NCBI GenBank assembly: GCA_003586115.2
Contig: QVOM02000034.1
Span: 139,563,937 to 139,627,936, forward strand
From: Salvator merianae
Lineage: Eukaryota > Chordata > Lepidosauria > Squamata > Teiidae
DNA: 64,000 nucleotides
Reading direction: 5' to 3'
The notes under the pieces are model-generated. The model was not told where the DNA came from. It did not search any database and was given only the letters and a program-made list of their open reading frames with translations. The position numbers and the translations under genes are program-made. Each line of letters begins with the position of its first letter. The first letter of the stretch is position 1. Positions 20,443-31,277 of the stretch are shown here, piece after piece.

Positions 20443-20865
20443 ACCTTCAATTCAATTCCAGAATGAGGGAAGGCAACAGCAAAGTGCTGAGTCATTTTTT
20501 CTTCCTCGTTCTCTAACCCCCCAAATTCACTTTGGGGTTATATAAAGTGGAAGTAAAAATGCTTGTCACTTTGCTGTTTTGATCTCTCACTCTGAAGATT
20601 GACTGAAAATGGATTAAAACTTAGGTGTTGCTCAGATCCAACTATTCCATATTTCATGATATTCAGGTTTGCAGCGTAACTAGCATTCAGTGTGCACAGC
20701 TTTTCGCCAGAGGCCCAGGAAGCAGAGAGAGACCCTTATGGAGCATTTGGCTGGATGCTGAGCATGGGTTTTTTTATTACTGTCCTATCAGGTATGAGAG
20801 GCCAATTCTGCTTTCTTTAGTGCTCAAGCTATGGCTCTGCTCAGAATACCATAAATCTGTTTGTC

Positions 20866-21058
20866 GGAAGGGGAGGGAAGGAGAGGAGAGGAGAGGAGAG
20901 GAGAGGAGAGAAGAGGAAAGGAAAGGAAAGGAAAGGAAAGGAAAGGAAAGGAAAGGAAAGGAAAGGAAAGGAAAGGAAAGGAAAGGAAAGGAAAGGAAAG
21001 GAAAGGAAAGGAAAGGAAAGGAAAGGAAAGGAAAGGAAAGGAAAGGAAAGGAAAGGAG
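20866..21058. repeat. (GGAGA)n-(GGAAA)n pentanucleotide microsatellite
   Basis: About six GGAGA units followed by about 27 nearly perfect GGAAA units, purine-only on this strand. Long open frames here on both strands are by-products of the repeat. Confidence 0.97.
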
Positions 21059-22066
21059 GATCTGGTCACACCACAACATGATAGTCCACTTGAGGACTGA
21101 ACAGAAAGTTAAACCATTTTTGGCCTCCAGGGGTGGTGAAGCCAAATCACGGCCAGCAATGGATCGAAGAAGGCATACCAGGTAGGCCAGGTCGTGCCCT
21201 CCAGATCCAGGCAACAGAGCCGGCAGACTGCCCTCCACGTTGCAACTAAGTGCAACAGGATGCCCTTCCTGGGGTGCAATGAGGCAGTTCTGGGGGTGGC
21301 CCATCCAGATTGTGGCCAGCAGTGGGTAACAAGGGCATGCCAGGCAGACCAGCTCAGATTGCCCCCTCCAGCTCTAGATGGGCTGCCCTCGATGTTGCAG
21401 CCATGTGGGGCAGAGACCGGCAGCCCTTTGCCTGGACTGCCTGGCAGGGTCCTGCACCCACTTGTATCTTGCACTCTGGGCACAGCTCATGGACTTCTGA
21501 GCATGCGTCAAGTGCTGTGTGGACTCCCCCAACTCCCTGACCTAACGCTTAGGAGGAACCTGGTTTTGGAGGGAGAGAGGCATGCCTTGTTCTGCTCTTG
21601 CCTTGAAATGGTCTCAGTACTGGAATAATCCAAATACAGGATAGTTCAAATTGGGGGCGATAGTCTGGAGAAGAAATGGAATTGCATTTTTAGGCATGTG
21701 ATCCCTGAGAACATAAGGTGGTCTGAAAATGAATTAAACACAGGGTGTGACCGCAGCCCAGATTTGAAATGCAGTATTAAAAAATACTGTAAAATGTAAC
21801 ATGAATGGAAGCCCTTTGGGCCAAGCAGTACATAACATGCTGGAAACATTCATCATTACATTTCTCATAAGGTTATCAGATATTTGATAATATTATTACA
21901 TTTATTTATTATCTAATATATTAACTGACCTAGCATTCACCATTTTATTGTACTAGTTTAGAGGAAGGAATGAGAAGCACGGCTGACTCATTCAGTTTAC
22001 TCATTTAAAAAAAAATTGCAGTTTTTACAAGAAAGTAGAGACACAGTTTACCTGCTTTCCATTACT

Positions 22067-22102
<36 letters not shown>

Positions 22103-22252
22103 TTCTTTCTTTCTTTCTTTCTGATACATCTTTTAAATTGTAGACCTCATGGTGTAGATTATTCTGTTGATCATCAATCTCATGTAAACTGCCACTAAAG
22201 AAAGGGGTTAAAATCATTTGAATACCTGTAATGAGATTTACTCTGTGTTTAC
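21059..22252. other. Gene-free stretch with (CTTT)n
   Basis: 21060-21640 is moderately GC-rich and contains imperfect internal repetition (ctgccctcca/ggccagcaatgg motifs recur about every 160-180 bp), but no gene is recognised. A (CTTT)n microsatellite occupies 22066-22122. If the exon at 22253-22402 is real, this stretch is its first intron on the minus strand. Confidence 0.5.
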
Positions 22253-22402
22253 CTGTTTATGATGGAGAAGAAAACATGCTATCAAAAATTGAAGCAAAAC
22301 CAGCACAAAGATGGCTAAACATGCTACAGAACACAGGGTGATCCACCTGTTCCTTGGTTTATTGGGAAGCTTGGCGACCTCTGTGACAGTGAATGCCTCC
22401 AT
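22253..22402 (-). CDS. Candidate first coding exon of a type II membrane protein
   Basis: The one segment resembling a host gene. The ATG at 22402 has G at -3 and G at +4. Fifty codons follow and end exactly at CAG|GTAAAC, a good splice donor in phase 0. The peptide has about 20 polar, basic N-terminal residues (MEAFTVTEVAKLPNKPRNRW), then a strongly hydrophobic stretch of about 26 (ITLCSVACLAIFVLVLLQFL...), then HHKQ. With the positive charge before the segment and no cleavage site, this predicts a signal anchor, as in first exons of TNF-ligand or C-type lectin family members. No downstream exon was recognised in the 22 kb that follow on this strand, so the family is a guess. It could also be a chance frame. 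Confidence 0.45.
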
Positions 22403-22472
22403 ATCGCAGAAGTTCAGCACAGAGCTATGGTCACTAGAGCTCTCTAAGAATGTCTAGCAGTTAGTTTTGCAG

Positions 22473-22480
22473 ATTTATAT
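22473..22480 (-). promoter_or_regulatory. Candidate TATA box for the minus-strand exon
   Basis: On the minus strand, ATATAAAT lies about 70 bp upstream of the ATG of the candidate exon, a spacing allowing a start near 22445-22450 and a 5' UTR of about 45 bp. Its value depends on that exon being real. Confidence 0.35.
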
Positions 22481-25183
22481 GCTTAAAGATGTTTAAAAGG
22501 GAGGAGTTGACATTTCTTTACACTCTTGGTACAAACCCAATGAAACTGATGTAGGAAACTGAAACAAACGTATAGCCTCTTGCATCTGTTCTCAAATGAA
22601 ACCACTCTCATGCCAGAAAAAGGGAGAAAATCACAAGTCTTTATTTGTATGAAGATTTGCCATAGTATAACATAAAACTACAATTTAGTGCAATTAAGTT
22701 ATCCCTAAAATTCATCTAACAACTTATTTTTTTTTTCTGTGAAAGGCTTTCAACCCCTGCCCCTCCCCCAGGAAATCTGCAGTCCTGCTGGCTAGTTGAT
22801 TGTAGTCAATGCTTGAAATCTATTCCTCAATAATTTGGGGGGTTCTAAGGGATCGCAGTACTGCAGTGGCAGTAGAAGTCGTACTGGGCAGATTCCTTTT
22901 GGATCCACTAAAACCCTGCTCTCCTGGCTTCTTTCTTGCCAATAGCACACATTCCCTTTAGCTCCTACCCTGAATCCTGTTGTAATCTCCTCCTCCTCCT
23001 TAGTTTCACGTTCAGTTATCTCTGTTTCAATCCTCAGGTTTCTGCTTTCAGGTCACTGTCTGATTTCGCTAGTGTCTATCTTGACCAGGCTTCTTAATAC
23101 GCCTTTCTCTCTCTATCCGCAGAACATGAGGCCCTGTAATGTTTTTTAATGCCCCATCTATGAACAGTGATCTCTTGCCTATGTTCCTTCCCTTCTCTTT
23201 TTTTCCCCCCCAAGTCCCATTTCTCGCCAAATCTTTTTTGAGCAGAGCTGAAAAACAGAAGTAGCATTAAAGCAGAAGTGGAGATGTTATTCGTACTCCC
23301 CCCTCCATTTATGGTATAAACTCAGCTCTGTGCTTTGCAGGCATAAGTCTGTTCCCACATACAGGGCTCTAAGAGCCTCTGAAGATAGTGGAGGTGCAGC
23401 TAGATAGAAGCAAATGCATTGTTAAAATGCATAGATGTACTCACCTGATTTTTGCATTAGGGAGAGGACTAGCAATCTGATGACATGATGAGGATGGCGT
23501 TATGTAGACAATATGCATACTTCAACTTCAGCTGGGGCTCAAAAAAATAGCATTAGATTGTTTGGCAAATTCTACACTGGGGGGAATGCTGTGTCCTTGC
23601 ATCAAACCAGTCCACTCAAAGGCAGTGCCTGCTGTAGAACAGCCTGCCCATGTGGGACCAAGCATTGGAGAATCCTTGGAGTAGAAATGGTGCCAGAGTC
23701 TACTTCTAGGGGAGTCCAGCATGCCGGATGGTGGACCAGACCAGTTGCACATATGAGTAGTGTGGAATAAACAGCTCTTTTGCCAACATGCTAGTGCAGA
23801 CTAGAGAGGGCCCATCCACTGCTAGTACACTTTGTATGTACCAAATGGAGCATAATCCAAATCAGGAGGCTCCTGCTCGGGATCACCTATAGTTGTCAAC
23901 ACCAAGGGCTACTGGGCTACTAACATGGATAAGTCTGGATCACAAAGGTGTGCAAAAGATACATACCTTCATTTTCTGGGCTACTTTGGTGGGGTGCTTT
24001 TGTTCCTAGCTGTCATAGCAGTCAGAAGCCGTCTCTAAGCTTCTGTGAGTGTCGGGCGCAGCACAGGGGCTGGGCTGGAACAGCCATTGCCATGCAGACA
24101 GTGCTCTTTCAGTCCATGTCTTGCCATGACCTGAACCAGAGGGCATCACTAGATCTAGATCCACTGATCCAATCATTCTTTTTCACCAGTTCGTAACTCC
24201 TAAACTAACAATGCACAATCAATAATTCTTATCCTAGGGCCTGTTTGCATTTGACCCTTAGTGAGCATGAAGCCACTCCTGGACACTACTAGCTGTGAAC
24301 AGCTAAAATGCTGTCCACATCTTGACAGGGAGTGGCAACAGCCACTGTCATGGCGATCAGGACTGCATTCACACTGCAAGTCCTGGGAGAGAGAATTAGC
24401 CCCCCAGGCACTAAACCATTTTTTTTAGGATCAATTTTTCGGGGCTGGTTTTAATAATGCTAAACTGACACAGAAAATGCAAATAAAGAGGTGGTAATCC
24501 TTGAAAAGAATGGTACATCTTTATTAGAAACCCAGCAAAAAGATTGAAATCCAAAGAAATAGCAATAAACAATGTAATTTGTTAGAATCGGCTAGTTTCA
24601 CAGGTAGCATAGATAGTCTGGCATTTGGAAAAGGAAAAGAAAAAGGCTTGGCTCCAAACTTAAGTAAGGAGACCTAGTTAGTGTGTGTAAAAGGGGGAGA
24701 AGGGGGAAGAGAGAGAGAGAGTCTGGAAGAAGCTAGCAATGGAGACTAGAGAGGTTCCTAGCACTAAAGGATAAATCTCATCAATCTATAGTCTTCTCCA
24801 GGTAAATCTTCATCACGCCAAAAAGGAAATTTTGGGGGAAAAGATGCATAGATCTCTTGCAGGCAAAATGGTTTAAAAATCAGAGATTGGGAAGTGGCAG
24901 AGGCTCCACAACCCTTACGCCTTTAGGAAAAAAAACAGCTCTTTTGCCAAGTGGCATGGAGAGAGATATAGAAATCCCTCATCAAGTGAAATCAGCTAAA
25001 AAGGAAAATAAAGGAAACTGCAAGCAAGCAGTAGGATCAAGCAGCTTCTTAGAAAAATCCATCCCCTCTCCATTTCAGGAGGGAGGTAAAAGCAGCTCTC
25101 AGCGAGGGAAAATGGGGCTGAGATAGATGATCATTCTTCCTGACTTCTTGTGTGTTTCTTCTTCTTCCTCTCTTCTTCTTCTG
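22481..25183. other. 2.7-kb gene-free stretch
   Basis: No gene recognised. 23960-24420 has CA/TG-rich sequence (acagccattgcc, agccactgtcatggcgat) that resembles 55100-55310, suggesting a dispersed repeat. 24480-25130 is purine-rich with an open frame (24857-25126) lacking any family signature. CTTCTT-rich sequence precedes the copia LTR. Confidence 0.4.
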
Positions 25184-25188
25184 CTAAC

Positions 25189-25537
25189 TGTCAAGTATTG
25201 AAAGAGTTAAGTAAGTCAGGAACAAAGAGTCACAATGAGTCAGCATTTCTTGACACAGAGATTTACGATGTTGTTTTCATAACTCTAGCTGACAGTTGAT
25301 GACGTCATTTGGAATGTTCATATCTTGTGTGTGTGCTGTATAAGAAAGACCATTAGTGCTTGTTTGACTAGTGAGGTAGAAAGAGTAAGAGAGTTTTTCT
25401 CTCTCTGTAGATACTGTAAATAAAGAGTTTGTTGAATGAAAGTATCTAGTCTCTAGATTTATTTGTCTATCTGACTACTAGCTGAGCTTGACTAGTGATC
25501 TGACTCCAGGCCAAATTCCGCTATATACTCCCTGACA
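25189..25537 (+). repeat. 5' LTR of the copia element
   Basis: 349 bp, starting TGTCAAGTATTG and ending CTGACA. It contains TATAAGAAAG (about 25340) as a possible TATA region and AATAAA near 25420. The internal region starts GGTTATGGTGCCCAG, the expected place for a primer binding site, of the TATGGTGCC kind, not a plain TGG start. Confidence 0.92.
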
Positions 25538-25723
25538 GGTTATGGTGCCCAGTGTTGCGATGGCTGTGAGGCAGACACGTGTGATAGCTCATATGCTTGT
25601 TAGTCTGAAGGCAAATAATCCGTCTCAAGAAGAGAAGGGAGACTGTGTTGAGTAGTTGAAGCGGCATTGTTTAAAGTAAGGAATCCAGTGTTAGAAGGGA
25701 GAAAGAGCCTATCTGTTTGTGGA

Positions 25724-26279
25724 AATGGCTGCCCATACTGCTCCGGTTTTACAGCAGCAATTTGAAAAGCTGAATGACCGCAATTGCCTCATCTGGTCAG
25801 AACGTATGAAAGCTGTTTTAATTAAAGAGGATCTTTATGATTCTTGTCTTACTTTGCCAGCTGTTGATAGTGCTGATGAAAGGCAAAGAGACAGAAAAGC
25901 TCATGCGACGCTTATTCTTGGTTTAGAAAGCTCGCAATTGATGGCTGTAAGGAATCTAGAAAATGCTAAAGAAGTTTGGGACACTCTACGGCAAACTTAT
26001 CAGCGTATTTCTGCTGGAAGCAAGATGCTGTTAACCAGAAAGTTATATAACTTAAAATTGAAACCAGATGGCTGTTTAAATAGCCATATAAATGAGATGA
26101 GAATGATCTTTGCTGATTTAGCTGACAGAGGTCTGCAGTATGAAGAGGCTCATCGTGCTTACATACTATTGTCTTCATTACCTAAAACTTATGATGCAGT
26201 TGTAGACTCTTTTCAAGGAATTGATGAAGACAGATTAAATTTTTCCTTAGTAAGTCACACGTTTGCAAGAGTGGACTGA
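25724..26279 (+). pseudogene. copia gag (UBN2-type capsid)
   Basis: The frame opens by 25719 and its natural ATG is at 25724 or shortly before, in-frame with MAAHTAP. About 185 codons show the copia gag pattern: FEKLNDRNCLIWSERMKAVLIKEDLYD, WDTLRQTYQ, LTRKLYNLKLKPDG, INEMRMIFADL, LSSLPKTYDAVV. The frame stops at 26277 just before the nucleocapsid region, whose zinc knuckle is in another frame (from 26351), so gag-pol is broken by a frameshift here. Confidence 0.82.
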
Positions 26280-26350
26280 GCAAAGGAAACTAACACGACA
26301 AGAAGAGGTTACGTCAGACAAGGCAATAAACATTAAATCTGAACCTTTGA

Positions 26351-28199
26351 GTGCCTTGGCAGTGGAAAAAGTGCCACTTCTGTCACAGGAAAGAACATCT
26401 TATTAAAGACTGTTGGAAACGTAAACAACAAGCGTCCAGTTTTTGTCAGCAAGAGAGCAGTAAGCGGTATGCTGACAGTTATAATGCTTCTGATAAGCGA
26501 CACAACAGTTTGACTGCTTTGCTAATGGCAGTCAGTAAGAAGAATTCGGCCAATCCCGTGTGGTACGTGGACAGCGGAAGCTGTGAACATTTTTCATCCA
26601 GAAGGGACAATTTAACTGACATTCAGCAGATTGAGGCGAGAGAAGTAAAGCTAGTTGATGGACATACTTGCACCGTCCATGAAGCGGGAACCGCTTACAT
26701 TTCTCAAATGAATGCTTCTATTAGTAATGTTATTGTGGCTAACACTTTAAAGTATTCACTGTTGAGTGTGTCAAGACTCACAAGTGAAGGGTATAGAGTG
26801 CTCTTTCATGGGGAGGTTTGTCTAATTTCTGAAAATGGCAAACTATATGGAAAGGCAATTAAAGAAAATGGTCTATACAGATTGATAGACATATCTGATA
26901 GTGAAGAAGATAGTGATGATGGTATAAATTGTATTTCGAATAAGCCGCTGCATAATTTTTGCAAGCATTATTACCATAGAATTTTCGGGCATTGTTCTTT
27001 CTCCAGAGTAAAACATATGGCTAAACTATCTAATATTGAAATTAAACCTTGTGACAAATATTTAGAATGTAGAGTTTGTGCAGAAACCAAGGTAAAAGCT
27101 TTTCCTATAGCCAAATACAGTGATAGGAGATCAATGAAACCTTTTCAACTAGTCCATACAGATGTTGCTGGTCCATTCAGCCCAAGTCAGGGGAGGCCAT
27201 AAATGGATTATGGTAATTATTGATGATTATAGCAGATTTACATACACATATTTACTTAAGTCAAAGGCTCAGGTGTATGATAAAATGAAGGACTAGCTGA
27301 ACATGATTTCTACCCAATTTGGTTGTACAGTGCAGAAGGTACAGTCTGATAGAGGAGAAATGATGTCTAAGGCTATAGCAGATTTGTTTAGAACGCGTGG
27401 CATTATACATAGAAAGACCAATCCGTATTGTTCAGCTGAAAATGGTGTAGCTGAACGACGAATTGGATTAATTCAAGAAATGTACAGGGCCATGTTATCT
27501 GATGTTAAAATGCCACATTATTTCTGGGGAGAAGCAGTAGCTACTAGTACTTATGTTTTGAACCGAATATATTCTTCTACTGTTGGTAATACTCCATATT
27601 TTATGTTATATGGTAAGGAACCTGACGTAAAGCACATGAGGATCTTTGGCTCATATGCTCATGTATTGATACCCAGGGCACAAAGAAAAAAGAGAGACAA
27701 AATTTCACAGAGGTTACGTTTTGTTGGGTATGAAGAAAATACAAAGGGGTATCGTTTCTCTCTGAGCTATGGTAAAGTAGTGGTGTCAAGGAGTGCAAAC
27801 TTTGAGATTCACTCAGATTGGACTAATATACATATTAATAGTGATGTTTTCTATTACATATGGGGAAAGGAAGGGACTGATGCTAACGTTACAGGTAGGA
27901 ATGTGCCTGAATACAAAAGAAAGTGGGAAGATTATCGAAGTTCCACATCTTTTTCCAGTGCCACATCTCCCTCCTCTAGTAGCACAGAGATTGAGCCCAG
28001 CTCAGAAGATGAACCTTCTATTTCTTCTCAAGCTCAACCCACTACTGTGGATAAGGAAGAGTTAGTGCCAAGGAGATCTGAACGCACAACTAAAGGTATT
28101 CCTCCAAAAAGATTTCAGATTGGTCAAATAAGTAATGTAGATAGTCAGGAGCAATGGTCTGAGCCAAATAATTATAAAGAAGTAATGACCAGACCATAA
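26351..28199 (+). pseudogene. copia nucleocapsid knuckle, protease and integrase
   Basis: In order: a CX2CX4HX4C zinc knuckle (CHFC...H...C, 26378-26420); protease with the active-site DSG in WYVDSGSCEHF (about 26565); a GAG-pre-integrase HHCC zinc module (HRIFGH...CRVC, about 26970-27090); and the integrase core starting HTDVAGPF (about 27150). The frame then shifts near 27190 and contains a TAG at 27294, after which it is open from 27303 to 28199 with VQSDRGE and SAENGVAERR, supplying the second Asp and the Glu of the DDE triad. The linker to RT (SERTTKGIPPKRFQ) and the first RT residues follow, then the element is deleted. At least one frameshift and one nonsense change are present. Confidence 0.85.
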
Positions 28200-28323
28200 G
28201 AAGAAAAACAAGAATGGATACAAGCTATGTAAAAGGAATTTGATTCTCTATTGAACAGTTTGTAGAAATGCTTGGTCTATTTACAATGTAAAGAGTTGTG
28301 ATCTTATGTTCCTGAAGAAGGGA

Positions 28324-28672
28324 TGTCAAGTATTGAAAGGGTTAAGTAAGTCAGGAACAAAGAGTCACAATGAGTCAGCATTTCTTGACACAGAGATTTA
28401 CGATGTTGTTTTCAAAACTCTAGCTGACAGTTGATGATGTCATTTGGAATGTTCATATCTTGTATGTGTGCTGTATAAGAAAGACCGTTAGTGCTTGTTT
28501 GACTAGTGAGGTAGAAAGAGTAAGAGAGTTTTTCTCTCTCTGTAGATACTGTAAATAAAGAGTTTGTTGAATGAAAGTATCTAGTCTCTAGATTTATTTG
28601 TCTATCTGACTACTAGCTGAGCTTGACTAGTGATCTGACTCCAGGCCAAATTCCGCTATATACGCTCTGACA
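28324..28672 (+). repeat. 3' LTR of the copia element
   Basis: 349 bp matching 25189-25537 with about seven substitutions, two of them close together near the right end (TATACGCTC versus TATACTCCC). CTAAC follows at 28673-28677. Confidence 0.92.
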
Positions 28673-28677
28673 CTAAC

Positions 28678-29247
28678 TTCCTAATAAAAAAACCTGAACT
28701 TTTATATTTGTGCTTTATAAAATGTGTGCATGTGAAGATTCTTTTGGGAGCAGTGCATGCAGGACTGTGTCTTTTTGTGCATGCTTCTTTGCTGTGCACA
28801 GTTTTCACCATGAGCAGCATTTTTATTCTTTGCTCAAAACCAGCTTTTTGCAGAGGCTTTTTTGGGGGCACTGGCAAAGACAGCTCCACAGCATGCTGGC
28901 AGCAAGATAGCAACTCCTGCAAAGTCAGAGGAAAAAAGGAAGAGGGACACTCTGTCCCTTGAGGACCAGCTCCAAGAAAGCAATGGCCTCACCGCCGTGG
29001 GGAACGCCATGAGGGTCAACGTTGATCACAACTATCAAGAATAATGAAGATGCCATTCATGCACACATGGCCAGGGGCTCTGTGGTTTCAAGTGCAGGGA
29101 CCCAATGAGGAGGAGGATGGAAAGGCTCTGAATATCTAGATAGAGGACCAGACACAAAAGAAGCTGCCATTGACGATGCAGATGATCTGCAGCAAGGCCA
29201 GTTGGATCTTTGACCATTTTCTTCAGTACTTGGAAGAGAGAGACCCA
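28678..29247. other. Gene-free stretch
   Basis: No gene or element ends recognised. 28900-29240 is a purine-rich segment with short overlapping frames in both directions and no family signature. Confidence 0.5.
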
Positions 29248-29753
29248 GGGTACGATCATACTAGCGATTTTTAAAACTGCCTGAATAAAATAAGCAAATA
29301 ATTCCTAGGCACATAGGAAAAAAGCCTTCCAAACACATGTATTTGAATAGATGGTTAAAAATGTACCAATGTGCAGCTTATTCGCTTCAACAGGGAACCT
29401 ACCATGACTTCAAAGGGTGCAGCTCACTGATTGGCCACTACACAGGAAATCCCTGCCTCTTTGCTGAAGTAGTTTCCTCCTTAACTGCCAGGGTTTTTTT
29501 GTTTGCAAACAAAATCGTTCTTATTTTGGTATAAGAATGAAATTCACGTCTCTTTCTTGCCATTCTGCATTGCTATATGAAGTCTAGTGTGCCTTCTGAG
29601 TACATTTCTAAAGAAGGCATGACAGGAGTAATTTTTTATTTGCAGTTTCAGCTTCCTTCAATCTGCTTAATTAGAATGGAGTTCAAAAGGAAACTACAGG
29701 CTGCTGGCAAGAGCTCGCTAACTATCCTACTGTCTGATGGGTTCCTGTGGGCC
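29248..29753 (+). repeat. 0.5-kb dispersed repeat, copy 1
   Basis: Aligned in inverted orientation with 54617-55078 over almost its whole length: GATCATACTAG, TTTTTAAAACTGCCTGAATAAAAT, GGAAATCCCTGCCTCTTTGCTGA, TTTGTTTGCAAACAAAAT and GAGTAATTTTTTA blocks are shared. No coding potential. The ends lack obvious terminal inverted repeats, so it could be a SINE or a non-autonomous DNA element. Confidence 0.8.
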
Positions 29754-30556
29754 TGAGACCTTCAGGTATACTGCAGAATAAAAATGCAAATAAAGAAAGA
29801 AGTAGTCTTTGGAACAAAAATGCACAGCAAGATAGCAATAAGAGCAGCCTTCACCTGAGGAGGAGGAGGAAGAGACAGATTTTGCTGTCAAAAATGCTTT
29901 CTATTATGTGCTCTCTACCACCAAAGAAGTCCAGCTACCAAGTCTATGGTGCATGTGTTTTCTAGCTGCATGGCTAGTCTCTGCCTGGTTGTCCCCTCAC
30001 TTCCCTGTCTGAATATTCCCAGTCCAGATGCTGCCTCTGATTGTGAGGCAAGCCTCTTCTACATCCTCTCCTCTCTTCATCACCCAAGCTGAAAGAAGAC
30101 TCTTCTGCCAAGTTTGTAATCAGATCCTATCTTCAGCTACAAGGCAAGTCTCTGTTGGATCATCATCTCACCTCTCTGGCTAGAAATGGTGCTTTGGTCA
30201 TGTTCCTGGTCCAGATGCTGTCTCTGGCTGTGAGACAAGACTCTGCTGCATTTTCTCCTCTCCCCCTTGACTGGAAAAGGTATTTCTGTTAATACTCTAG
30301 TCCAGGTGTTGCCTCCAGCTGCAAATAGATAGTCCTACCAACATTCTGATGGTGCTCTGTCCTCTAACACCTGCCTCCAGCACCCAGGACCGAATGCAAA
30401 TGGATGCCCTCCGCCATGGTTCCTACATTTCTGTCAAAACTGTGCTGTGCCTTCCGTCATGTGCTCTTCCTGGCTGTGAAGCCAAACTGGAGCCTCCTTC
30501 TCTGCTGCCAAGAAGCTTCCTTAGAAGTTCCATGAGAAACATGGAAAACATGGGGG
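29754..30556. other. L2-like 3'-tail scrap and unrecognised sequence
   Basis: 29752-29797 (cctgagaccttcaggtat...aaaatgcaaataaa) matches the 3' tail of the L2-like copy at 42661-42712. 29980-30520 is TC-rich with imperfect repeats of about 95-110 bp built around 'ctgctgccagatgctgtctctggctgtgag'-like text. No gene recognised; the open frame through 30349-30556 joins this sequence to CR1 by chance. Confidence 0.55.
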
Positions 30557-31277
30557 GAAATAACAATATCCAATACAGAATGGGAGGAATCTCGCTGAGC
30601 AGCAGCACATGTGAAAAGGATCTGGGTGTACTAGTAGATCACAGATTAAACCTGAGTCAACTGTGTGATGCAGCTGCAGAAAAGGCAAACACCATCCTGG
30701 GGTGTATCAAGAGGAGCACAGAGTCTAGATCACGAGAAGTAATTATCCCTCTTTACTCTTCCTTGGTCAGACCTCATCTGGAGTATTGTGTCCAGTTCTG
30801 GGCACCCCAGTTTAAAAAAGACATTGACAAACTGGAACAAGTTCAGAGAAGGGCGACCAAAATGGTGAGTGGTCTGCAAACCATGTCCAACGAGGAACGG
30901 TTAAAGGACCTAAGCATGTTTAGCCTGCAGAAGAGAAGACTGAGAGGAGATATGATAGCTGTTTTCACGTATCTGAAGAGCTGTCACAGTGCAGAAGGAT
31001 TGTCCCTATTCTCACTTGCACAAGAAGGAAGGACTAGAAACAATGGGATGAAACTTCAAGGGAGTAGATACAGGCTAGATATTAGAAAAAACTTTCTGAA
31101 CATAAGGACAATCAGTCATTGGAACAGGTTACCACAGGAGATGGTGGGCTCTCCTTCGCTGGAGGTCTTCAAGGAAAGGCTAGATGGATATCTGTCTGGG
31201 ATGCTTTAGTGAATCCTGCATTGAGCAGGGGGTTGGACTCGATGACCCTGGAGGTCCCTTCCAACTCTATGATTCTT
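30557..31277 (+). mobile_element. 5'-truncated CR1 copy (ORF2 C-terminus and 3' end)
   Basis: Starts inside ORF2 (aacaatatccaatacagaatgg equals 13650) and runs to the CR1 3' end with one ATTCT unit left. The ORF2 frame is open through this copy to a stop at 31207-31209 and is fused upstream to unrelated sequence, making an 286-codon chimeric frame from 30349. Differences from the full-length copy are few, so this is a fairly young truncated insertion. Confidence 0.9.

Larger units (their letters stand above)
25189..28672 (+). mobile_element. Ty1/copia LTR retrotransposon lacking RT/RNase H
   Basis: Two 349-bp LTRs (TG...CA) bracket gag, protease and integrase remnants in the Ty1/copia order: integrase would precede RT. 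The 5-bp sequence CTAAC directly flanks both ends (25184-25188 and 28673-28677). The LTRs differ at about seven positions (2%). The coding region ends right after the first residues of the RT domain (WIQAM, FDSLLN at 28213-28260), then the 3' LTR begins, so RT and RNase H are deleted. Copia elements are scarce in amniotes, which makes a bounded copy with its target duplication noteworthy. Confidence 0.93.

Noticed and set aside
20777..21304. Long open frames of repeated Ser-Phe-Pro or Lys-Gly-Lys-Glu
   Set aside because: They are translations of the GGAAA microsatellite on either strand.
24857..25126. 89-codon plus-strand frame upstream of the copia LTR
   Set aside because: Polar, purine-driven composition with no domain and no conserved start context.
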